Source: Streptomyces rishiriensis (GTDB taxonomy: Bacteria > Actinomycetota > Actinomycetes > Streptomycetales > Streptomycetaceae). Taken from it: a stretch of 64,000 nucleotides of DNA. The notes beneath the pieces are model-generated. The model was not told where the DNA came from and ran no database searches. It was given only the letters and a program-made list of their open reading frames with translations. Location: positions 5,270,001-5,334,000 of the forward strand of contig NZ_JAUSWV010000002.1 in the NCBI RefSeq assembly GCF_030815485.1. The letters are read 5' to 3'. Of this stretch, positions 1-8,022 are shown in pieces. The number at the start of each line of letters is the position of its first letter. Position 1 is the stretch's first letter. A program made the position numbers and the translations under genes.

Positions 1-117
1 TCGGAGGAGCACGGCCGGGGCCTGCACCTGGTGGAGCACCTCGCCGCCGCGTGGGGCGTGTGGAACAGGGGCCGGCACGGCAAGACGGTATGGGCCCTGG
101 TCACGGCCCCCGCCTAG
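1..117 (+). CDS. RsbW-like ATP-binding protein (3' end only)
   Basis: The frame is open from the first base to a TAG at 115-117 and gives the last 38 residues of a protein. The segment GRGLHLVEHLAAAWGVW followed by GKTVWALV is the usual C-terminal end of the small Streptomyces HATPase_c_2 proteins (anti-sigma-factor kinases of the RsbW/SpoIIAB type), where the GxGL motif is the G2 box of the ATP lid. The N-terminal part with the N box lies outside the window, so partner and function cannot be judged. Confidence 0.7.
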   Translation, partial: SEEHGRGLHLVEHLAAAWGVWNRGRHGKTVWALVTAPA

Positions 118-150
118 ACCCGGCCCCACCCGACGGCACCCGCCCGACAC

Positions 151-234
151 CACCCGCCCGGCGGCCTCGCCCGGAGGTGCCTGCGCGGCGGCCCCCAGGG
201 GCCCCTGGGCGGCACCCGCCCGGCGGCCTCGCCC
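151..234. repeat. GC-rich direct repeat in the 118-313 intergenic gap
   Basis: The gap between the ATPase fragment and the histidine kinase gene is almost pure C/G-rich sequence. A 22-base stretch starting CACCCGCCCGGCGGCCTCG occurs at 151-172 and again at 213-234, and shorter CCGCCCGGCGG echoes occur around it. No gene with plausible codon use is visible here. Confidence 0.6.
194..209. terminator. Perfect palindrome, candidate bidirectional terminator
   Basis: CCCAGGGGCCCCTGGG is a perfect 16-base palindrome in the gap between two genes that converge on it (ATPase fragment on plus, kinase on minus). There is no U tract, which is common for Streptomyces terminators. As a palindrome without a loop the hairpin would be short, so the call is tentative. 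Confidence 0.35.
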
Positions 235-313
235 CGGTGGTGCCTGCCCGGTGGTGACCGCCCGACGGCACCGCCCGGCGGTATCCCACGGACGGCATTC
301 GCCCGGGGTGCTT

Positions 314-1774
314 TCAGGTGTCGGCCTTCGGGCGGGTCGGCAGCGTCACCGTGACGGTCAGGCCCTCGCCCGGTGCCGTCCGCACGCTCACCTCGCCCCC
401 GTGTGCCCGCACGACCCCCTGCACGATCGCCAGGCCGAGGCCGCTGCCCGCGCCGCCCCCGGCCCGGAAGAACCGGTCGAAGACCCGTGCCGCGTCCTCC
501 GGTCCCAGCCCCGGCCCCTTGTCCTCGACCGACAGCCGAACGACCCCGTCCACCCGCTGCACCCCGAGCCGCACCGGCACCTCGGCCGACGTGTGCGTGC
601 GCACGTTGGCCACCAGGTTGCCCAGCACCTGACGCAGTCCCGACTCGTCGGCCCGCACCAGCACGGCCCCGTCGGCCTCGACCGTGACCGGCCGCCCGGG
701 CTGCTGCGCGCGCAGGTCCTGCGCCGAGTCCCGCACCAGACGGCTCACGTCGACGCCCCGCAGCCGAAGTTCGGGCCGCTGGTCGAGACGGGCCAGCGTG
801 AGCAGCTCGTCGACGAGCCGGCCCATCCGGTCCACCTCGCCGTTCATCCGGTCCCAGGCCCGCCGGCGCTCCTCCTGCTCGACCAGCATCCCCTGGTCGT
901 ACAGCTGGAGGTAGCCGCGGATCGCGGAGAGCGGGGTGCGCAGTTCGTGCGAGGCGTCGGCCACGAAGCGGCGCAGCTGGGCCGCGCTGTGCTCGCGCGT
1001 GCGGTACGCCGTCTCCACCTGGTGGAGCATGGAGTTCAGGGCGAGCCGCAGCTGCTCGACCTCCTGGGTGGGGTGGTGGCTGGAGGGCACGCGCCGGGTC
1101 AGGTCCCCCTCGGCGATCGCCGACGACGTCTCCACCATGTCCTCCAGCGGCCGCATCCGCCGCCGCACGCTGAACAGGGTCAGACAGGCCAGCAGCACCA
1201 GCAGCAGCGTGCCGACGGCGAGGTCGAGCTTCAGGGCCTTCGCTATGCCCTTGTGGAGGGCTTCGGTGGAGGTGGCCAGCAGGATGTAGGTGCCGTCGGG
1301 CAGCCGGGTCGCGGTCGCGCGGTACGTGTCGCCGTGCACGGTGACGTCGTGCGGCTCGGTGTCGGTGGTGAGGGCGAGCGGGTCCGGCACCGCGTCCGCG
1401 AGGCCGCGCTGGGCGTCGGTGGGCCGGACGCCGAAGACGGCCAGGGCCGTGCCCCGGCCGTCGACGGCGGTGAAGATCGAGTCCGGTGCCGGCCGGGTGT
1501 CCGTGCCCTGCGTGTCCGTGCTCTGCGGCAGGAGGCGGTCGCTGACGACGCTCAGCACGGACAGCGAGTCGATCTGGCGCAGGGTCAGCTGTGAACTGCC
1601 CAGCGAGTCACGCATCTTGGTCAGTTCGGCGTCCACCTGGTCGAGGAGATAGTGCCGCATCCCCATCAGACTGACGGCGGTCGCGACGACGATGCCGAAC
1701 GCGAGCAGCCCCACGTTCGCCGCAGTCAGCTTGGCGCGCAGCGAGTGGATGCCGGGCCGGTGGATCCGCCTCAC
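314..1774 (-). CDS. Sensor histidine kinase of an OmpR-type two-component system
   Basis: This 486-residue membrane kinase pairs with the response regulator upstream. An N-terminal membrane helix (about 16-38) and a second one (about 180-200) flank an extracytoplasmic sensor domain. A HAMP segment follows (RRRMRPLEDMVETSSAIAEG), then the HisKA box SHELRTPLSAI with the phospho-accepting His near residue 275, then the ATPase with N box (NLVANVRTHT), G1 (DKGPGLGPED) and G2 (GSGLGLAI). The GTG start overlaps the regulator stop by four bases (GTGA), so the two are translationally coupled. The stimulus is unknown. The divergent MMPL exporter suggests an envelope or lipid signal, but that is inference. 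Confidence 0.93.
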   Translation of the reverse strand: MRRIHRPGIHSLRAKLTAANVGLLAFGIVVATAVSLMGMRHYLLDQVDAELTKMRDSLGSSQLTLRQIDSLSVLSVVSDRLLPQSTDTQGTDTRPAPDSIFTAVDGRGTALAVFGVRPTDAQRGLADAVPDPLALTTDTEPHDVTVHGDTYRATATRLPDGTYILLATSTEALHKGIAKALKLDLAVGTLLLVLLACLTLFSVRRRMRPLEDMVETSSAIAEGDLTRRVPSSHHPTQEVEQLRLALNSMLHQVETAYRTREHSAAQLRRFVADASHELRTPLSAIRGYLQLYDQGMLVEQEERRRAWDRMNGEVDRMGRLVDELLTLARLDQRPELRLRGVDVSRLVRDSAQDLRAQQPGRPVTVEADGAVLVRADESGLRQVLGNLVANVRTHTSAEVPVRLGVQRVDGVVRLSVEDKGPGLGPEDAARVFDRFFRAGGGAGSGLGLAIVQGVVRAHGGEVSVRTAPGEGLTVTVTLPTRPKADT

Positions 1775-2460
1775 GCCAGCCCGTATCCGACGCCCCGCCG
1801 GGTGGTGATCACCGGCGGTCCCAGGACGTCCAGTTTGCGCCGCAGATAGCTGATGTAGGTCTCGACGACCGTCGACTCCGGCGGAGTGTGCTCGTACTGC
1901 CAGACGTGGCGCAGCAGTTGTTCCTTGGGCACGATCCGCCCGCCGTTGCGGACCAGGAACCGCAGCAGCGCGTACTCGGTGGGGGTCAGCTCGACCGAGC
2001 GGCCCGCGCGGCGCGCGCTGTAGGTCGTCTCGTCGAGCTCCAGATCGCCGTAGCGCAGCGGCGGCCGCTGCGGAAGGACGTCGGCCGGCCGGGTACGGCG
2101 CAGCACGGCGGTGAGGCGGGCGACGACCACGTCGATGTCGAACGGCTTGGTGATGTAGTCGTCGCCGAAGCCGAGGGCGCCGACGATCTCGGTCGGCGCG
2201 TCCCGCGCGGTGAGGAACACCAGCGCCAGGCCGGGCCTGCGCGAGCGCAGTTCACGGCCCAGCGCCCGGCCGTCGCCGTCCGGCAGCATCACGTCGAGCA
2301 GGGCCACGTCCGGCCGGGTGCGGTCGGCGAGGGCGAGGGCCTCGCGGACGGTGCCCGCGACCATGACCTCGAAGCGGTGGTAGCGCAGGGCGATGGCGAG
2401 GACGTCCGCGATGCTCGGTTCGTCCTCCACGACCAGCACGGTGCCGGAAGCCGTCGTCAT
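1771..2460 (-). CDS. OmpR/PhoB-family response regulator
   Basis: A receiver domain with the acidic pocket (VVEDEP), the phospho-acceptor Asp in VALLDVMLPDGDG and the conserved Lys in DDYITKPF is followed by a winged-helix DNA-binding domain (ELTPTEYALLRFL to RRGVGYGL). The ATG at 2460 is preferred over the GTG at 2487 because it has a GGGGG ribosome site just upstream and the receiver begins directly after it; this gives 229 residues. It is the first gene of a regulator-kinase operon. The 157-base gap to the divergent MMPL gene probably holds both promoters, making that exporter the obvious candidate target. Confidence 0.93.
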   Translation of the reverse strand: MTTASGTVLVVEDEPSIADVLAIALRYHRFEVMVAGTVREALALADRTRPDVALLDVMLPDGDGRALGRELRSRRPGLALVFLTARDAPTEIVGALGFGDDYITKPFDIDVVVARLTAVLRRTRPADVLPQRPPLRYGDLELDETTYSARRAGRSVELTPTEYALLRFLVRNGGRIVPKEQLLRHVWQYEHTPPESTVVETYISYLRRKLDVLGPPVITTRRGVGYGLA

Positions 2461-2617
2461 GCCCCCAGTATCGGCGGACCCGCCCACGATCGGGCCGGTT
2501 CGCGCTTTGGAGTTCCTTGAGAGTCATGGTCGTCACATGTCCATGCGTGCGCGCGCCGCCGATCCTGTTGCCCAGGACCCGGGGGACCGACCGACGATCT
2601 GCAGAAGGAGATTGAGC

Positions 2618-5032
2618 GTGGCGGCATTGGCACGCTGGTGCTATCGGCACCGGCTGGTGGTCCTGTTGCTCTGGGTGGGGGCGCTGTTCGGCCTGGGATT
2701 CTCGGCCTCGACGGCGGGTACGGACTACGCGAACGTCTTCTCCCTCCCCGACACGGACTCCAAGAAGGCGTACGACCTGATGGAGAAGGCGTTCCCGGCG
2801 AGCGCCGGCGACACCGACACCGTCGTGTGGAAGGTCGACGAGGGCTCGGTACGGGACCAGGACGTACGGTCCAGGATCCAGCCCGCGCTCGACGGGATCG
2901 CGAAGATGAAGGGCGTCGGCGGGGTCACCGGCCCGTACGCGGGGGACACGGCGGGGATCAGCGGTGACGGGCGGATCGCCTACGCCCGGATCACCTTCAC
3001 CGAGCAGGCGAACGCCGTCCCGAAGGAACTCGTCCAGGACGTCGTCGACACCGCGCGGGACGCCGGGCGGGACGGCCTGGAGGTCGAGGTGGGAGGCCAG
3101 GCCGTCCAACGGGTGCAGGAACCGCCCACCGGGCTCGCCGAGATGGTCGGCCTCGCGGCGGCGGCGGTCGTCCTGTTCCTGGCCTTCGGCTCGCTCTACG
3201 CGATGCTGCTGCCGCTCGCCGTGGCGGTCTTCGGCGTCGGCATGGGCCTGTTCTCGACCCAGCTGCTGAGCCATGTCACCGACATCCCGGACCTGGCCCC
3301 GCTGCTGTCCTCGCTGATCGGCCTCGGCGTCGGCATCGACTACGCCCTGTTCATCGTGACCCGGCACCGCAAGGGCGTCCTGCGCGGCCTGGACCCGGAG
3401 GAGTCGGCTGTCACCGCCCTCAACACCTCCGGCCGGGCCGTGCTGTTCGCGGGCGGCACGGTCTGCATCGCCCTGGCCGGCATGCTGGTGACGAACCTGC
3501 GCTTCCTGGACGGCGTCGTCATCGGCACCTCACTGACGGTGGTGCTGAGCGTTCTCGCCGCGACGACGCTGCTGCCCGCGCTGCTCGGATTCCTCGGCGC
3601 GCGCGTACTGAACCGGAAGCAGCGGCGTCTGCTGGCCTCGACCGGCCCCGAGCCGGAGAAGGCGAGCGGTCCCGCCGCCCGCTGGTCGATGGGCGTGCAG
3701 CGCAGGCCGCGGACGATCGCCGCGCTCGCGCTGGTCGTCATGGCCGTCCTCGCGCTGCCCGTGCTGTCGCTCCGGCTCGGCGCCACCGACCAGGGCAACG
3801 ACGATGCCTCGACGACCACCCGCAAGGCCTACGACCTGCTCGCCGAGGGATTCGGGCCGGGCTTCAACGGTCCCCTCCAGGTGGTGGTCGACGGCGGCGA
3901 CGCGGCCGCCCTGGCCCAGGACATCGAACAGACGCCCGGCGTCGCCCAGGTGGCCGCGCTGCCGCCCGCGAGCGGGGTCACGGTCATCCAGGTGGTGCCC
4001 ACGACCTCGCCGCAGTCCGAGCAGACCGACACCCTGATCGACCGGCTGCGCGACGACGTCATCCCGGCGGCCGGGGCCGAGGCGCACGTGGGCGGCGTCA
4101 CGGCGGTCTCCAAGGACTTCGCCACCGTCACCGGCGACCGCCTGCCCCTGTTCATCGCCACCATCATCGGCCTCGGCTTCCTGCTGCTCCTGGTCGCCTT
4201 CCGCTCCCTGGTGGTGCCGCTGACGGCCGCCGTGATGAACCTGGTCGCGGCCGCGGCCTCCTTCGGTGTCCTCGTCGCCGTCTTCCAGTGGGGCTGGGGC
4301 CTGGATCTGCTCGGCCTCGGCAAGGAAGGGCCGATCAACGCCTTCCTGCCCGTCATCATGCTGTCCCTGCTCTTCGGCCTGTCCATGGACTACCAGGTCT
4401 TCCTGGTCAGCCGGATGCACGAGGAGTGGGTGCACACCAGGGACAACGCCCGTGCGGTCCGGGTGGGCCTCGCCGAGACCAGCCGCGTCATCAACTCGGC
4501 AGCCCTGATCATGGTCTGCGTCTTCCTCGCCTTCGTGCTCAGCGGTGACGCGGGCGCGGCCATGGCGGGCGTCGGCCTCGCCGCCGCGGTCGCGCTGGAC
4601 GCGTTCATCCTGCGTACGGCACTGGTGCCGGCCGCGATGCACCTGCTCGGCGACTCCAACTGGTGGCTGCCCGGGTGGCTGGAGAAGCGGCTGCCGCATC
4701 TCGCGGTCGAGCCCAAGGAGGAGGCGGCGGCGCCGGCGGGGGCCGAGGCGGGCGACGGACCGGCCTCGGTCGTGCACGGCTTCGTCCGGAACACGGCGGG
4801 TGGGCCGGTCGAGAACGCGACGGTCACCCTGATGTCGCAGGGCGGACGGGAACTGGACCGCGTGACCTCCCTCGCCGACGGCTCCTACATCCTCTCCGTC
4901 CCGGCCCCGGGGACGTATCTGCTGTCGACGACCGCCGCCCCGCCCCTGCTGAGGCGCGCCCGGCAGCTGACGGTCGCGGGGGAGCCCCTGGTCTTCGACG
5001 TGGAGCTGGAGGAGGGCGCGGAGGTCGGCTGA
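2618..5032 (+). CDS. MMPL/RND-family exporter with C-terminal carboxypeptidase-regulatory-like domain
   Basis: The 804-residue product has the MMPL layout: a first helix (LVVLLLWVGALFGLGFSA), an extracytoplasmic loop, a helix bundle with the proton-relay style GIDYALFIVTRHR, then a second copy of the same unit with GLSMDYQVFLVSRMHEEW. The GTG at 2618 with AAGGAG 7 bases upstream is the likely start; the frame is open further upstream but lacks MMPL similarity. Unusually, the last 80 or so residues (VVHGFVRNTAGGPVENATV to about DVELEEG) form a carboxypeptidase-D-regulatory-like beta-sandwich, which such transporters normally lack. MMPL proteins export lipids, polyketides or drugs; the substrate here is unknown. 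The gene is divergent from the two-component pair. Confidence 0.9.
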   Translation: MAALARWCYRHRLVVLLLWVGALFGLGFSASTAGTDYANVFSLPDTDSKKAYDLMEKAFPASAGDTDTVVWKVDEGSVRDQDVRSRIQPALDGIAKMKGVGGVTGPYAGDTAGISGDGRIAYARITFTEQANAVPKELVQDVVDTARDAGRDGLEVEVGGQAVQRVQEPPTGLAEMVGLAAAAVVLFLAFGSLYAMLLPLAVAVFGVGMGLFSTQLLSHVTDIPDLAPLLSSLIGLGVGIDYALFIVTRHRKGVLRGLDPEESAVTALNTSGRAVLFAGGTVCIALAGMLVTNLRFLDGVVIGTSLTVVLSVLAATTLLPALLGFLGARVLNRKQRRLLASTGPEPEKASGPAARWSMGVQRRPRTIAALALVVMAVLALPVLSLRLGATDQGNDDASTTTRKAYDLLAEGFGPGFNGPLQVVVDGGDAAALAQDIEQTPGVAQVAALPPASGVTVIQVVPTTSPQSEQTDTLIDRLRDDVIPAAGAEAHVGGVTAVSKDFATVTGDRLPLFIATIIGLGFLLLLVAFRSLVVPLTAAVMNLVAAAASFGVLVAVFQWGWGLDLLGLGKEGPINAFLPVIMLSLLFGLSMDYQVFLVSRMHEEWVHTRDNARAVRVGLAETSRVINSAALIMVCVFLAFVLSGDAGAAMAGVGLAAAVALDAFILRTALVPAAMHLLGDSNWWLPGWLEKRLPHLAVEPKEEAAAPAGAEAGDGPASVVHGFVRNTAGGPVENATVTLMSQGGRELDRVTSLADGSYILSVPAPGTYLLSTTAAPPLLRRARQLTVAGEPLVFDVELEEGAEVG

Positions 5033-5033
5033 C

Positions 5034-5867
5034 TCAACCCGAGGAAGAGCCCGCGGGGTCCGCGGAGTCCGCCGGGCCGGGCGGGCTCTTCCTCGCGGGG
5101 TCCGGCAGGGCGTTGGTCATGCCGGGCAGGAAGTCCGTGAACAGGTCGTGGACCTCGAGGACGAGCGGCCGCAGCACCCGGAACCGGGCCAGCGCCACGC
5201 CCCGCGCGGTGAGGCGCGCCCCCCGGCCGGCCAGCCGGTAGCTGCGCTCGCGCCCTTCCGTACGGTCGTAGATCCAGTACATGACGAGACCCATCTGGGA
5301 GAGCCACATCAACTCGGGCAGCACCTCCCGCAGCTCCTGCGGGACCTTGGCCTTCGACCCCGCGAGCACCTCCTTGTGGACGGCGATGGCCTCCACGCGC
5401 GCGTGCTCCGACTCGGCGGAGAACGGACTGAGCGGGCTGTCCGGGTCGGCGGCGTTCTTGAAGAACTGGACCGCGAACTCGTGGTACGGCTCGGCCACCT
5501 CGAGCCAGACCCGCAGCACCCCCGCCAGCCGGGCCTCCAGGCCGGTCTCCCGGGACAGGACGTCCCGGACGGCCTCCCGGTGCTCGGCGGCGAGCCGGTC
5601 GTAGAAGCCCTGGATCAGGTGCTCCTTGCCGGCGAAGTAGTAGTACGCGTTGCCGACCGAGACCCCGGCCTCCTTGGCGATGGCCCGCATCGTCGTCTTG
5701 TCGTAGCCGCGCTCCTGGAACAGCCGCATCGCCGTCTCCAGGATCAGAGCGCGGGTCTGCTCGGACTTGGACGTGGGGGCGGCCTCATGGTGTTCGGTCG
5801 CGGGGGCGGCCCCATGGGGCTCGGACGGGGAAGCGGCCTCGGCGGGACCGTCGTTGTTCGCGGGCAC
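5034..5867 (-). CDS. TetR-family transcriptional regulator
   Basis: The helix-turn-helix lies in ALILETAMRLFQERG followed by TTMRAIAKEAGVSVGNAYYYFAGKE, the classic TetR signature, with a ligand-binding C-terminal domain (about residues 100-240). The start is uncertain: the frame extends upstream into the DCC gene, and the GTG at 5867, 11 bases after that gene's stop, is taken as the most sensible start although no clear ribosome site is seen. It is the third gene of a minus-strand operon whose promoter carries two TTGAAC-N2-GTTCAA palindromes, so it probably represses its own operon. Its C-terminal codons form half of a terminator hairpin. Confidence 0.88.
   Translation of the reverse strand: MPANNDGPAEAASPSEPHGAAPATEHHEAAPTSKSEQTRALILETAMRLFQERGYDKTTMRAIAKEAGVSVGNAYYYFAGKEHLIQGFYDRLAAEHREAVRDVLSRETGLEARLAGVLRVWLEVAEPYHEFAVQFFKNAADPDSPLSPFSAESEHARVEAIAVHKEVLAGSKAKVPQELREVLPELMWLSQMGLVMYWIYDRTEGRERSYRLAGRGARLTARGVALARFRVLRPLVLEVHDLFTDFLPGMTNALPDPARKSPPGPADSADPAGSSSG
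5040..5095. terminator. Bidirectional terminator hairpin inside the tetR 3' end
   Basis: CGAGGAAGAGCCCG at 5040-5053 is the exact reverse complement of CGGGCTCTTCCTCG at 5082-5095, a 14-bp stem with a GC-rich loop. It sits right after the MMPL stop and within the last codons of the convergent tetR gene, so the low-complexity tail of the regulator (PARKSPPGPADSADPAG) is probably the translation of a shared terminator. Confidence 0.6.
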
Positions 5868-5877
5868 GTACAGGAGC

Positions 5878-6396
5878 CTAGCCAGTGGAGCAGGCGCCGT
5901 CGGCACAGGTGGGCCGCTGGTAGCTCCAGCCCAGCCGCGGGTCGTACGACCAGCCGTCGGCACGGCGGTAGACGCCCCCGCCCCAGCCCACGGCCCGCCC
6001 GTGCCCGTCGCGCCACTTGGCGGCGGCGAGAACGGCGCTCCGCGCCAGTTTCGCCCCGGCGGGAGTGCTCAGCCGGTGGGACATCGCACGGTACTCGCGC
6101 AGCGCCCACAGAGTGACGATCCAGGCCGCGGTGCCCCGGTAGACCTGGCCGGAGTCGCCGACGACGGTGATCTCGTCGAGGGTCGCGCGGTGGTCGAGGC
6201 CGGGGAAGCGCGCGGTCGCCTCCGCGGACCCCGCCGGGACGAACTCCAGCGGCACCAGCTGCGGCTGCCGGCCGAGCCAGTCGCGCAGGAAGCCGCACAG
6301 GGGGCATCCGGCGTCGTGGAGCACGGTGAGCCGGCGGACCGGGACGCGCTGGGCGCCCCGGTCGTGGGCGGCCTGAGCGGCGGCCATCGTGCTCAC
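5878..6396 (-). CDS. DCC-family thiol-disulfide oxidoreductase (DUF393)
   Basis: A 172-residue protein with the N-terminal thioredoxin-like motif VLHDAGCPLCGFLRDWL; DxxCxxC is the DCC family signature (here Asp-Ala-Gly-Cys-Pro-Leu-Cys). The remaining sequence includes the usual W-containing helices (TAAWIVTLWALREYRAMSHRLSTP). The C terminus is Tyr/Trp-rich and ends with a CADGAC pair of cysteines that could be an extra redox or metal site. The start overlaps the upstream membrane-protein stop (ATGA). Families of this type are thought to act in redox reactions, often beside a membrane partner, which fits the upstream gene. Confidence 0.85.
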   Translation of the reverse strand: MSTMAAAQAAHDRGAQRVPVRRLTVLHDAGCPLCGFLRDWLGRQPQLVPLEFVPAGSAEATARFPGLDHRATLDEITVVGDSGQVYRGTAAWIVTLWALREYRAMSHRLSTPAGAKLARSAVLAAAKWRDGHGRAVGWGGGVYRRADGWSYDPRLGWSYQRPTCADGACSTG

Positions 6397-6809
6397 GCCC
6401 CGGCGGTGGGCGCCGAAGGGGCGACCCAGCCCTGCGGCGCGACGGGCGGGACCTGCTCCCGCTCCATGACCCCGCGCCGCCGGATCCGGTTGAGGACGTA
6501 CACGTTGGCCAGGTGCATCGCGCCGAGGACCAGCAGCACGACGCCGAGCTTGGTCGACAGGGCCTCGAAGATGCCGCGCGTGTCCTCGATGGTGTCGTCG
6601 CCGCTCAGGTAGAGGGCGACGAAGCCGAGGTTGAGGAGGTAGAAGCCGACCACCAGGAGGTGGTTGACGGCGTCGGCGAGCTTCTCGTTCCCCTGGAGCA
6701 CGTCGGCGAGGAAGATCCGTCCGTTGCGACTGAGCGTCCTGGCCACCCAGACGGTCAGGCCGATGCTGACCACCAGGTAGACGACGTAGGCGATGACCGT
6801 GCGGTCCAT
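6393..6809 (-). CDS. Small multi-pass membrane protein
   Basis: The ATG at 6809 is preceded by GGTGGGG and begins MDRTVIAYVVYLVVSIGLT, directly a membrane helix; the longer open frame upstream is not credible. The 138-residue product has three helices (about 5-25, 50-70 and 92-112) and a cytoplasmic Pro-rich tail ending PSAPTAGA. It is the first gene of an operon with the DCC oxidoreductase and TetR regulator. No enzymatic motif is visible. Its promoter carries two TetR-type palindromes, so this is the main regulated output of the operon. Confidence 0.8.
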   Translation of the reverse strand: MDRTVIAYVVYLVVSIGLTVWVARTLSRNGRIFLADVLQGNEKLADAVNHLLVVGFYLLNLGFVALYLSGDDTIEDTRGIFEALSTKLGVVLLVLGAMHLANVYVLNRIRRRGVMEREQVPPVAPQGWVAPSAPTAGA

Positions 6810-6825
6810 GTTCCCCACCCTTTTC

Positions 6826-6839
6826 TTGAACGCGTTCAA
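6826..6839. promoter_or_regulatory. TetR-type operator, copy 1 (TTGAACGCGTTCAA)
   Basis: A perfect 14-base palindrome lies 17 bases before the ATG of the membrane-protein gene and downstream of the predicted transcription start. Together with the second copy, centred exactly 45 bp away, it is probably bound by the TetR encoded as the third gene of the operon. Confidence 0.7.
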
Positions 6840-6855
6840 AACGCTGTCGAGGGCG

Positions 6856-6884
6856 ACTGTAGCGCTTGTTTTGAACACGTTCAA
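6856..6884 (-). promoter_or_regulatory. SigHrdB-like promoter overlapping TetR-type operator copy 2
   Basis: Read on the minus strand, TTGAAC (-35) and TACAGT (-10) are separated by exactly 17 bases. The -35 is part of the near-perfect palindrome TTGAACACGTTCAA at 6871-6884, the second copy of the motif at 6826-6839. A repressor bound here would cover the -35 box. Confidence 0.7.
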
Positions 6885-6925
6885 CTGGATGGGTGCGGAG
6901 GGGGAGGCGTCGCCGCCCCGCCGCC

Positions 6926-7333
6926 CTAACGCCTCGCCAGCTCGGGCCGCTTGAGGTAGTCCGTGAACCCGATGACGTTCCCCCAGGGGTCGGCGATCTC
7001 GACGGTCCAGCCGGTGGAGGTGGAGAACGGCGGGTCCAGGGGGGTGATGCCGGCCCCGGCCAGCCGCCGGGCCGCCGCCCGCGCGTCCGGCACCTCCAGC
7101 CAGAGGCGTGGGGACGGCCACGGCGGCGGCCGGTGCCCCAGGGCCTCCTCGTGCCGGAGGAGGACCCCCGGCGTCTCGCCCCCGACCTTCAGCAGGGCGA
7201 TCCCGGCCTCGTCGAACCGCAGTCCCACCGTGAAGCCGGCCCGCTCGTAGAAGCCGACCGCCTCGCCGAGGTCACCGACGGGCAGCAGGACGTTGTCGAA
7301 ACCGAGCAGCTCGTACGACTGGTCATCTGACAT
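6926..7333 (-). CDS. VOC-fold (glyoxalase/bleomycin resistance-like) protein
   Basis: This 135-residue single-domain protein has the two beta-alpha-beta-beta-beta modules of the vicinal-oxygen-chelate fold: FDNVLLPVGDLGEAVGFYERAGF at the N terminus and WLEVPDARAAARRLAGAGI followed by VEIADPWGNVIGFTDY at the C terminus. The DPWGNVIGF end is typical of uncharacterised actinobacterial glyoxalase-like proteins. The substrate cannot be inferred. The ATG follows a TAATCT hexamer by six bases, so the mRNA may be leaderless. Confidence 0.87.
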   Translation of the reverse strand: MSDDQSYELLGFDNVLLPVGDLGEAVGFYERAGFTVGLRFDEAGIALLKVGGETPGVLLRHEEALGHRPPPWPSPRLWLEVPDARAAARRLAGAGITPLDPPFSTSTGWTVEIADPWGNVIGFTDYLKRPELARR

Positions 7334-7482
7334 GTCGTCAGATTAGGTGTAGGGGGCCCGAAAACCGGTCAACCGCACCCCGGTCTCCGCGTGGCGCGAT
7401 TTCTGCTGCAAGATGTTCTGCATTCATCCGCACTCGTCTCATCTGCGGATGATCCGATCACCTGACCTCGGGGGAAACCGCC

Positions 7483-8022
7483 TTGTCCGAAACGCCGCAG
7501 CAGCCTCAGGAGCCCCAGCAGCCGCCGATGCCGCAGTCGCCCGAGCCGCCGCCGCAACCGCCGCAGCCCGGTTACGGCTACCCCGGCGCCGGCCCCCACG
7601 GCCCGCACGATGCGGGCCAGCCGGGCCAGCCGGGCCAGCCCGGTCCCGGTCCGTACGGCTACCCCCAGTCCGGTCAGCCGTACCCCGGCTATCCGGGCTA
7701 CGCCCATCCCGGCTACCCGGCAGCCGGTTACCCCGCGCCCGGTTACATACCGCCCGGCACCTTCACCGGCGACCCCCAAGCCCCGTACGGGTACGACCTG
7801 ATGGGCCGTCCCTACTCCGAGAAGTCGAAGATCGTCGCGGGCGTCCTCCAGCTCACCCTGGGCAGCTTCGGCGTCGGCCGGTTCTACATGGGCGATGTCG
7901 GCATCGGCCTCGCCCAGTTGTTCACCTGCGGCGGCCTGGGCATCTGGGCGCTGATCGACGGCATCATCCTGCTGGTCAGCGACGACAAGACCGACGCCAA
8001 CGGGCGGATCCTGCGTGGCTGA
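7483..8022 (+). CDS. TM2-domain membrane protein with Pro/Gly/Tyr-rich N terminus
   Basis: The first 95 or so residues are low-complexity (QQPQEPQQPPMPQ, then repeats of GQP and GYP), a cytoplasmic disordered region. The TM2 domain follows: GRPYSEKSKIVAGVLQLTLGSFGVGRFYMGDVGIGLAQLFTCGGLGIWALIDGI, two helices joined by the family's DxxxFG-like turn. The start is TTG at 7483 with GGGGGAA about 8 bases upstream. It overlaps the next gene by eight bases. The paralogue at 8668 has the same TM2 core without the tail. TM2 proteins have no firmly known biochemical role. Confidence 0.88.
   Translation: MSETPQQPQEPQQPPMPQSPEPPPQPPQPGYGYPGAGPHGPHDAGQPGQPGQPGPGPYGYPQSGQPYPGYPGYAHPGYPAAGYPAPGYIPPGTFTGDPQAPYGYDLMGRPYSEKSKIVAGVLQLTLGSFGVGRFYMGDVGIGLAQLFTCGGLGIWALIDGIILLVSDDKTDANGRILRG

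Noticed and set aside
251..1594. Long open frames on the plus strand opposite the histidine kinase, and similar long shadows such as 9789-12116 opposite the sdh genes
   Set aside because: They are antisense to well-supported genes, have His/Arg/Gly-rich composition without domains, and result from high GC content with few stops.
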